A DNA stretch of 64,000 bases, taken from the NCBI GenBank assembly GCA_903953565.1, contig CAJBKE010000026.1, positions 24,334 to 88,333 on the forward strand, given 5' to 3'. A program made the translations under genes and the position numbers. Shown here piece after piece: positions 16,186-22,611 of this stretch; the stretch's first letter is position 1, and each line of letters starts with the position of its first letter. Under the pieces are notes generated by a model. The model did no database searches and was not told where the DNA came from. It saw only the letters and a program-made list of their open reading frames with translations. The stretch comes from an uncultured Verrucomicrobiota bacterium (GTDB taxonomy: Bacteria; Verrucomicrobiota; Verrucomicrobiia; Chthoniobacterales; JACTMZ01).

Positions 16186-18075
16186 ATGACCGCCGCCGCG
16201 ACCCGCCAAGCCGAACAAGTCCCGCCCGACCTCCTCCGGCGTATCGACGAAACCATCACGCATTACCCTGTTTCCAAGCGGAGCGCCTCGGTGCCGCTGC
16301 TCCACCTGTGGCAGAACTTCTTCGGCTACATCGACGAGAGCGGGGTCGACTGGATCGCCCGCAAACTCGACCTCGAGCCGATCAATATCCTCGAGTTGGT
16401 CACTTTTTACCCGTGGTTCCGCCAGACCGCGCCCGGCAAAACCACCATCCGCGTCTGCCGCACCTTGTCCTGTGCCATGGCCGGATCCCACGAGGTTCGC
16501 GAGGAATTGCTCCGCGCCGCCGGGGCGATGGACTCGCCCGACCACGGTCATGGGGTGAACAGCCCTGACGGCAAATACACCATCGAGTTCGTCGAATGTC
16601 TGGCCAGTTGCGGAACCGCACCGGTTGCCTTGGTCGGTGACCGGCTCGTCGAAAAGCTGAAGCCTTCCGAAGCCGCGGCTGTGTTGCAGGATTCCGACCG
16701 TGCCTACCGCAAGACACTGCGCGCTCCGCACCACGCGGAAAAGCGCATGATTCTAAGGAATGTCGGACGCGCCGACTATGATTCCTCCCTCGAATGCTAC
16801 CAGCGCCACGGCGGCTACGAATCGCTGAAAAAGGCGCTCAAGATGAAGCCCGAGGAGATCGTGGCCGAAGTGAAAGCATCGAATTTGCGCGGCCGCGGCG
16901 GCGCCGGATTCCCCACGGGCGTCAAATGGAGCTTCATCAAACGCGAAGACGGCAAGCCGCATTACCTCGTGGTCAACGGCGACGAGTCGGAGCCCGGCAC
17001 CTTCAAAGATCGTTACATTTTGCACGAGGATCCGCACCAATTGCTCGAGGGTATGATGATCGCCGCCTGGGCGCTCAATGTGCACCTCAGCTACATCTAC
17101 ATCCGCTGCGAATTCCCCGAGGCTGCCCGCATTGTCGAAAAAGCGATCGAAGAAGCAAAAGCCGCCGGCTTCATCGGAAAAAACGTCTGCGGCAGCGGCT
17201 TCGATTGTGACATCTATGTGCATCAGGGCGCCGGCGCCTACATCTGCGGCGAAGAAACGAGCCTTCTCGAATCGCTCGAGGGCAAACGTCCTTATCCGCG
17301 CATCAAACCGCCGTATTTCCCCGCTGTCTTCGGCCTCTACAACTGCCCGACCATCGTCAACAACGTCGAGTCCCTCTGCCACGTCAGGCACATCATCGCC
17401 ATGGGCGCGGCCGAGTTCTCCAAGCTCGGTTCCCCCGGCGACGGCGGCACGCGCACCCTCTGTGTCAGTGGCGACGTGCAAAACCCCGGTTACTTCGAAC
17501 TGGGCTGCGGTCAGGTCACCGTCGGGCAACTGATCAATGACGTCTGCGGCGGACTCAAACCCGGCCGCAAATTGAAAGCCATCATTCCCGGCGGCAGCTC
17601 GGCCAAAGTCCTGCGTGCCGGCGAGAAATACAAAATGAAGCGCAAGACCGCCGATGGCGCCGAGGAGACGGTCGAGGTCGATCTGATGGATCTCGTGCTC
17701 GACGCCAATTCCCTTGCTGCAGCCGGTTCGATGATCGGCAGCGCGGGGGTCATGATCCTCGACGACTCGCGCGACATGCTCTGGGTGCTAAACAACATCA
17801 ACGACTTTTACGCCCACGAGAGTTGCGGGCAATGCACTCCGTGCCGCGAAGGAAGCTTGTGGATGTCCAAAGTCACCACCCGCATGCTCCACGGCGACGT
17901 CAAGCCGACCGACGCGAACCAACTTGTCGGCATCGCCGACAACATTGCCGGACGCACGGTATGTGCTTTCGGTGAAGCGTGCGCCTGGCCGACCCAAAGC
18001 TTCGTGGCCAAGTTCCGCGAGGAATTTGAACCGCGCACCGCGGCTGCCAACGGCAACGGCACGAACGGCCACTGA
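16186..18075 (+). CDS. nuoEF: NADH-quinone oxidoreductase, fused NuoE-NuoF subunit
   Basis: A single uninterrupted 629-residue frame contains both peripheral NADH-module subunits of complex I. Residues about 12-175 are NuoE: the thioredoxin-like [2Fe-2S] domain with CRTLSC (Cys91, Cys96) and CLASC (Cys138, Cys142). Residues about 187-615 are NuoF: GRGGAGFPTGVKW (NADH/FMN), the YICGEETSLLESLEGKRPYPR block and the [4Fe-4S] ligands in ESCGQCTPCREG plus a later Cys in AGRTVCAFGEA. The joint (KTLRAPHHAEKRMILRN, residues 176-191) is short, with no stop or frameshift. The ATG at 16186 is preferred; a TTG at 16165 is possible. No other nuo gene is adjacent, and nuoD lies 10 kb away on the other strand. 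Confidence 0.92.
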   Translation: MTAAATRQAEQVPPDLLRRIDETITHYPVSKRSASVPLLHLWQNFFGYIDESGVDWIARKLDLEPINILELVTFYPWFRQTAPGKTTIRVCRTLSCAMAGSHEVREELLRAAGAMDSPDHGHGVNSPDGKYTIEFVECLASCGTAPVALVGDRLVEKLKPSEAAAVLQDSDRAYRKTLRAPHHAEKRMILRNVGRADYDSSLECYQRHGGYESLKKALKMKPEEIVAEVKASNLRGRGGAGFPTGVKWSFIKREDGKPHYLVVNGDESEPGTFKDRYILHEDPHQLLEGMMIAAWALNVHLSYIYIRCEFPEAARIVEKAIEEAKAAGFIGKNVCGSGFDCDIYVHQGAGAYICGEETSLLESLEGKRPYPRIKPPYFPAVFGLYNCPTIVNNVESLCHVRHIIAMGAAEFSKLGSPGDGGTRTLCVSGDVQNPGYFELGCGQVTVGQLINDVCGGLKPGRKLKAIIPGGSSAKVLRAGEKYKMKRKTADGAEETVEVDLMDLVLDANSLAAAGSMIGSAGVMILDDSRDMLWVLNNINDFYAHESCGQCTPCREGSLWMSKVTTRMLHGDVKPTDANQLVGIADNIAGRTVCAFGEACAWPTQSFVAKFREEFEPRTAAANGNGTNGH

Positions 18076-18102
18076 CTTTCTTTTAGCGGTGGCGCTGCAT
18101 CC

Positions 18103-18140
18103 GGTGGATCGCGATGTCCCCATCGCGATTTCCCATCCAC
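18103..18140. repeat. Partial copy A of the dispersed 67-bp palindromic element
   Basis: Begins GGTGGATCGCGATGTCCCCA and contains the inner hairpin TCGCGATG-TCCC-CATCGCGA, then closes with ATCCAC pairing with the opening GTGGAT. It matches the left half of the copies at 27864 and 39314; the right half is diverged or lost. It lies between the convergent stops of nuoEF and the zinc-ribbon gene. Confidence 0.75.
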
Positions 18141-18159
18141 TCGCGCCGAATAGAATACG

Positions 18160-18885
18160 CTACCGCTGATATTCCGGCAGCACGTAAACAATCCGCCCGC
18201 ACTGCTCGCATGACACCACGGTAGTGCCGACTTTGGCATCGCGCAGCGTTGCGGGGGTAACCGTCATGTGGCAACCCGAGCAATGGTTGCCCTCGAGCGG
18301 AACGATGGCGCGGCCGGCTTTCGTGCGGAACAATTTTTCGTAAAGCTCGAAAAGGTCGTCGTCGGACGCCTTGACCTCCTCGGCAACCGCATCGCGCTCG
18401 ACTTTCAATTCGTCGGCGCGGCCCTGGAGCACGCCGACCTTCTCGTCGGCGATTTTCATCAGATTGGCCACGCGGTTTTTTTCCGCACTGTATTTGGCGT
18501 CCGCGGCCGCGATGACCGGCTTGAGATCCTCGAATTCCTGCATCAATTCGAGTTCGCGGTCCTCGATCGTGTTGATGTCGCTCTGGGCCCGCTCGATCTC
18601 GTGTTTGAGCGCGGTGTATTCCTCGTTCTTGCGAGTCTCGAGCTGCTGCGTCTGGTATTTGGCGATTTGCGCGCGCTTGCCGTCCGCCTCTACCTCGAGG
18701 CGTTTGCGCTCGACCTCGATCTGCGTGGCGCGGGTCTTGTCGTTCTCGAGCGTGCGCTGCGCCGCATCGAGTTCCTTCTGCAGGGCGGCTTTTTCCGCGG
18801 GCACGGAATTGATCTCGTGGAGAAAGGTCTGCAACCGCTGATCGCGCTCCTGCAGGAGGAGAAGTTTCTCCAGAATTTCCACCAT
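18160..18885 (-). CDS. Coiled-coil hairpin protein with C4 zinc ribbon (CT398/DUF164-like)
   Basis: A 241-residue cytoplasmic protein. Residues 1-180 form a continuous charged heptad-rich coiled coil (MVEILEKLLLLQERDQRLQTFLHEI...ELYEKLFRTK). The C-terminus has two CxxC pairs (HCSGCHM and SCEQCGRIVYV) that form a zinc ribbon. This architecture matches the COG1579/CT398 family. CT398 of Chlamydia has been linked to sigma54 and type III secretion components, but no such partner is visible here. It lies 55 bp downstream of the VWA gene and could be the last gene of that transcript. Confidence 0.85.
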   Translation of the reverse strand: MVEILEKLLLLQERDQRLQTFLHEINSVPAEKAALQKELDAAQRTLENDKTRATQIEVERKRLEVEADGKRAQIAKYQTQQLETRKNEEYTALKHEIERAQSDINTIEDRELELMQEFEDLKPVIAAADAKYSAEKNRVANLMKIADEKVGVLQGRADELKVERDAVAEEVKASDDDLFELYEKLFRTKAGRAIVPLEGNHCSGCHMTVTPATLRDAKVGTTVVSCEQCGRIVYVLPEYQR

Positions 18886-18940
18886 TGCGTCCCTTCTAGA
18901 TGCCCGCCGCCGCGGCGGCCAGCAAGAAGTGCCCCGGAAC

Positions 18941-20017
18941 TCAGTAATCCTCGGCCTTGACCTGACGGAACTGTCCGTCGTTGCGCCGAGCCACCCCGCG
19001 CAGGGTCTTTTCCTCCTCGTCGCGGGCGGCCTTGGTCAGGAAATGGATTACGTGGATCCTCGCCGGGGTCTCCAACGGCTTCTGGGCTTCGGCAATGATC
19101 GAAAGGAGTTCACGCTCATCGATGTCGCCGCCTTTTTGCTGGTCGTCCTGCCCACCACCGCTGCGGCTCATTTCACCGTCGCTGATGAGAAAGATTGTGC
19201 TCGGACGCATGGAGAGTGCTTGTTTCATCGCGGTGTCGGTGCGGGTCCCGCCGCCTTCGTAAAGGCCTGTACCCATTTTGCTGTAGGCGCTTTTGTATGA
19301 CAGTCCGCTTTTGTCGCTTCCACCCTCCACGCTTTGGATCCAAGTCTCCGCCTTCTTTTTGTTGGTGTCCGTGGCCGGCTGCATGTCAGGGAACATCGCC
19401 ACCGATCCGCCCTCATAGATGATAATATTGAATAGGGTATTGATGCCGAGCCCCTGCACGAGTTTGGCCGCTTCTTCTTTCACCGCGTTGAACTTGCCCG
19501 GTTGGCGGTCGAACATGGTGTTCGAGACGTCCATGACAATGGCGACCCGCGTGGCCGTGTCAGAAACGCCGAAGAAACTCACCGCTGATCCGCGTCCGCC
19601 GCCTCCCGATCCCGAGCCCGCTCCGGCGCCCGCACCTGCCAGCGCGGCCAACTGGTCGGAAACGATGTCGCTCGGGTCGATGGTTGCCGCGGTGTCGACG
19701 GGGAGCGAGGGCAGGTCGGGGAGGGAAAAATCGGTGGGCCGCGCGGTCGACATTTTGTCGGTGAATGAAGGCTTCGGCCGCGCCGCGTCGAATTCGGCCA
19801 TGTTCATGCGGTGCTCGCGCTCCTCCGCCGCGATGCGAATTTGCTTTTTCACCTCGAAAGTCGTGGGGGTCGCGAGGATGAAGCGCGCCACGATCCAGAC
19901 GCCGGCAAGAATGGCACCGATGAAATGCAGCGCGATACTGACGATGATGACGGAAATAATGATGCGCCGGCGTCGCAACCGCGCCTCCGCCTGTGGATCG
20001 AGTGTGGCCTGACTCAT
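18941..20017 (-). CDS. Membrane-anchored von Willebrand factor A protein in an ExbB/ExbD operon
   Basis: A 358-residue protein. It has a basic N-terminus (EARLRRRR), one transmembrane helix at about residues 19-49, a Pro-rich and Gly-rich linker (residues 90-145, including AGAGAGSGSGGGG), and a C-terminal VWA domain from about 155. The metal-site motif is DVSNT (Asp163, Ser165, Thr167) in place of the usual DxSxS. Further landmarks are GGTRTDTAMKQAL and FLISDGEMSR. One TM helix, linker and periplasmic domain after ExbB-ExbD-ExbD is the layout of TonB or TolA, so the VWA domain may be the force-transmitting partner. That role is inference. It is six bases from the upstream exbD. Confidence 0.85.
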   Translation of the reverse strand: MSQATLDPQAEARLRRRRIIISVIIVSIALHFIGAILAGVWIVARFILATPTTFEVKKQIRIAAEEREHRMNMAEFDAARPKPSFTDKMSTARPTDFSLPDLPSLPVDTAATIDPSDIVSDQLAALAGAGAGAGSGSGGGGRGSAVSFFGVSDTATRVAIVMDVSNTMFDRQPGKFNAVKEEAAKLVQGLGINTLFNIIIYEGGSVAMFPDMQPATDTNKKKAETWIQSVEGGSDKSGLSYKSAYSKMGTGLYEGGGTRTDTAMKQALSMRPSTIFLISDGEMSRSGGGQDDQQKGGDIDERELLSIIAEAQKPLETPARIHVIHFLTKAARDEEEKTLRGVARRNDGQFRQVKAEDY

Positions 20018-20022
20018 GGCGC

Positions 20023-20472
20023 CTACATGTCCTCCTCTTCCGAGCGGTCGGAAAAAGTGACCCCGGTGATGCTTGCTTTGGCGCAGGCATTGAGCACGTT
20101 GACGATCCGCTGGTGGTCGGTGCCGTCGGCCGCGTCGAGTGTGACCAGCGCCTCGGCTTTGTTGGCGTCGGCCGATTCCTTGAACCGCTTCAAAGTGGCG
20201 ACCAGGCCCTGCAGTTCGGCGTCACCCGGTTCGCCGAGCGTCGAGTCGTTGAGCACCACGCGTCCGTCGTCCTCAATGCGGATGCGCTGTTCGTCGGGCA
20301 GATCGACGCTTTCCTCCGCGGCAACCGTGCCGGGCAATCCGAGGCTGATGTCGCTCTCCTGTTTGATCGGCTTGGCCGTGACCATGAAAAAGACGAGGAG
20401 AAGGAAGACCATGTCGATCATCGGTCCCATCTGCATCTCAACGATCTGGGTGTCGCGGCGTCGGATTTTCAC
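20023..20472 (-). CDS. Biopolymer transport protein ExbD/TolR, second copy
   Basis: A 149-residue TolR/ExbD family protein with a short cytoplasmic N-terminus (MKIRRRDTQIVEMQMG). A single TM helix carries the essential aspartate (PMIDMVFLLLVFFMVTAK), and the rest is a periplasmic domain. It works with ExbB/TolQ-type channels to couple proton flow to envelope work. It sits three bases after the first exbD copy and six before the VWA gene. The periplasmic domain is more acidic than that of the sister copy (ends DRSEEEDM). Confidence 0.9.
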   Translation of the reverse strand: MKIRRRDTQIVEMQMGPMIDMVFLLLVFFMVTAKPIKQESDISLGLPGTVAAEESVDLPDEQRIRIEDDGRVVLNDSTLGEPGDAELQGLVATLKRFKESADANKAEALVTLDAADGTDHQRIVNVLNACAKASITGVTFSDRSEEEDM

Positions 20473-20475
20473 GGC

Positions 20476-20883
20476 TCAGGATTGATAGCTTCCGAAGATA
20501 ACATCCACCGCGCCGGCATCGGCGGCCATTTTCATGATTTCTTTGATTTTTTTGGCCGATGTTTTCTGATCGGCACGGATGTAAAGGCGAAGCGGCGGGG
20601 TGTTCTCGAAGCGTTTTTTGAGGTATTCGGCCAGGCGTTTTTTGTCGGCGATTTCCTGTCCGATGAAATAGCGGCCCTGCGCGTCGATACTGATGATGTC
20701 GCGGTTGCTCACGTCCTCGGGGATCAAGGCATTGCTCGCCACGGGCAGCTTCACTTCCTCTTTGATCTGCTCCTTGGAGATCTTGGTCGTGACCATAAAG
20801 AAGATGAGCAGGAGGAAAGTCATGTCGATCATCGGCGCGAGCTGGAAACCCATCTCGTCATCGGGCCGGCGTGTGATCTTCAT
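20476..20883 (-). CDS. Biopolymer transport protein ExbD/TolR, first copy
   Basis: A 135-residue ExbD family protein. The N-terminal motif MKITRRPDDEMGFQLAPMIDMTFLLLIFFMV places the proton-relay Asp in the TM helix. The periplasmic part has the usual beta-alpha pattern ending in PLRLYIRADQKTSAKKIKEIMKMAADAGAVDVIFGS. Two different ExbDs behind one ExbB suggest a heteromeric channel. It lies 25 bp after the ExbB gene. Confidence 0.92.
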   Translation of the reverse strand: MKITRRPDDEMGFQLAPMIDMTFLLLIFFMVTTKISKEQIKEEVKLPVASNALIPEDVSNRDIISIDAQGRYFIGQEIADKKRLAEYLKKRFENTPPLRLYIRADQKTSAKKIKEIMKMAADAGAVDVIFGSYQS

Positions 20884-20908
20884 GGCTCTATCCCGGTGGC
20901 AACACGGA

Positions 20909-21715
20909 TCATTCTGCGGCTTCTTCCGGAGGCAGCTCGTGCGAATGCACCGCCCCTTCCAGCTTCAGTTCGCCGGAGAGAACGTCGATCATGAAAGTAA
21001 CCGATTTCTGGATGTTGCCGATCGCCACCTGCAGAAGGTTCCGGAAGTAGAAAAAGAGAAACATCGCCGGAATGCCGACGAACAAGCCGCCTGCCGTGGT
21101 GATCATGGCCTCGCCGATACCGCCCGCCAGATCCGAAGGTTCGCTGCGACCGGCCGCGAGTTGGTCGAAGCTCGCGATCATGCCGGTCACGGTGCCGAGC
21201 AGTCCGAGCATCGGTCCGATCGTGGCGAAGATATTGAGGTAGTTGATCCAGATCATGAGCCGCTGTTCCTCCTGCATGAGTGTTTCGCCGGCGGCCTGTT
21301 CCATCGACGCCTTGTTCGCCAGGTCGCGGTCGAAATTCACCTTGAGCAAAGCCGCGCACATCGTGTTGGCGAAAACGTTCGGCGAACTTTGGCAGAGTTG
21401 GTAAGCCGCATTCGGGTCGCGGTGCTGCATGTATTGCGACACGGCCGTTTCCTGCGCCTTGGGCATCATTTTTTTCTGGTTGATCTGCAGGAAGCAGTAG
21501 ACGCCGACGGCGATGGTTCCGATCGAACAGAGCAGGATCGGCCACATGAGCGCACCACCGGCGAGAAAGAGATCGAGCAGGCTTTTCTCGATCACAGCCG
21601 GTGGCGGCAGCGCGGCGGGCGAGGGTGTGGCCTCCTGCGCTGTGGCGATGACGACGGTCAGGACGAAGAGCGCGGCCGCGAAGGTTGATATTTTGGCGTG
21701 TGGGGATGTTTTCAT
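20909..21715 (-). CDS. MotA/TolQ/ExbB proton channel protein with cleavable signal
   Basis: A 268-residue ExbB/TolQ family protein. It has an N-terminal signal-like segment (FAAALFVLTVVIATAQEA), then three TM helices: LFLAGGALMWPILLCSIGTIAVGVYCFL, the pair around YLNIFATIGPMLGLLGTVTGMI, and GIGEAMITTAGGLFVGIPAMFLFFYF. The conserved core GPMLGLLGTVTGMIASF and AMITTAGGLFVGIPA is intact. The start overlaps the upstream beta-domain gene by four bases. With the two ExbDs it should form a proton-driven motor. Confidence 0.93.
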   Translation of the reverse strand: MKTSPHAKISTFAAALFVLTVVIATAQEATPSPAALPPPAVIEKSLLDLFLAGGALMWPILLCSIGTIAVGVYCFLQINQKKMMPKAQETAVSQYMQHRDPNAAYQLCQSSPNVFANTMCAALLKVNFDRDLANKASMEQAAGETLMQEEQRLMIWINYLNIFATIGPMLGLLGTVTGMIASFDQLAAGRSEPSDLAGGIGEAMITTAGGLFVGIPAMFLFFYFRNLLQVAIGNIQKSVTFMIDVLSGELKLEGAVHSHELPPEEAAE

Positions 21716-22611
21716 GATTTTTCGGTTTTCTTCTTGAGAAATTCGGCGGCTTTTTTCGCTTCCGGGGAATCGGAGTATATCTCCGTGAGGTCGGTGGCAA
21801 CCTTGCGCGCCTCATCCTCGTCTCCGGTGAATTGATAAAGTTCCAGCAGGATACCCAGTCCCTTGGCCGCCTGCCCGCGCGCCGTCCCGTGGAAAAGGAA
21901 GGGGTAAAGTGCGTTGTCCGCCGTCTCGTGAAGCAAGCGCAAGCGCTCCGCGCGCACCGGCGGGTCCTCGTGCCAGCGCGGATTGTCAGCGACCAGCGTT
22001 TGCATCGCGGCGAGCCGGGCGCTGGCGATGAGAAGTTTGGAATCAAGCAGTAGGTCGGGATCCTGTGCCGAGGTGGCAAGTTGCTCGATTTCCGCGGCGA
22101 CTTCCTGCGAGCGGCCGAGGTCGATCATGGTGCGGAGTCGTCCGCGCTTTGCATCCTCGCGGTCGGCCGGATTCCACGCGCCCTGTTCGACTTCGGCGTA
22201 AACCCCGAGGGCTTCCTCGAGCCGGGCACTCTCTCCGGTCAGTCGCAGGCATTCGCCGTAAAGATTGCCCGCGTCGCCCGCCCGCGATTCGGGGATGGCC
22301 AGCATGGGTTGCAAGGTTTGCCAGCGGACCCGCGCCGTGTTCAGTGCGCCGCGACCGGGATTGGCGCGGACCGCTTCGAGCGTCTGGTCGGGCGCGAAAA
22401 TGATGCGCTCCACATTGGCGCGCGGGATCGAGGTCGTGCCCGCGCTTTGCCCCGGCACCGGCCCGGGCAAGGAAAGACGGAACGATGTTTCGTCCATGCC
22501 GACGATGCGGCCCTTGCGCGTGTTGCCGTCCTTCAGCCGCACCTCGTCGTCGGCCACCAGCGAAGGCGCGGCGGCGAGGAGAAAAAGCATGATGCAGAAA
22601 CGCGTTTTCAT
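21712..22611 (-). CDS. Secreted beta-domain and helical-repeat protein of the Exb cluster
   Basis: A 299-residue exported protein. The signal peptide FCIMLFLLAAAPSLVA is followed by a small beta-type domain (DEVRLKDGNTRKGRIVG...SIPRANVERIIF), like the one at 2773-3855. Helical repeats resembling TPR/SEL1 follow (for example LYGECLRLTGESARLEEALGVYAEVE and AKGLGILLELYQFTGDEDEARKVATDLTEIY), with a Lys-rich tail KKKTEKS. It overlaps the ExbB gene by four bases and the large TPR gene by four bases, so the three are translationally coupled. It is likely periplasmic; no enzyme motif is visible. Confidence 0.8.
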   Translation of the reverse strand: MKTRFCIMLFLLAAAPSLVADDEVRLKDGNTRKGRIVGMDETSFRLSLPGPVPGQSAGTTSIPRANVERIIFAPDQTLEAVRANPGRGALNTARVRWQTLQPMLAIPESRAGDAGNLYGECLRLTGESARLEEALGVYAEVEQGAWNPADREDAKRGRLRTMIDLGRSQEVAAEIEQLATSAQDPDLLLDSKLLIASARLAAMQTLVADNPRWHEDPPVRAERLRLLHETADNALYPFLFHGTARGQAAKGLGILLELYQFTGDEDEARKVATDLTEIYSDSPEAKKAAEFLKKKTEKS

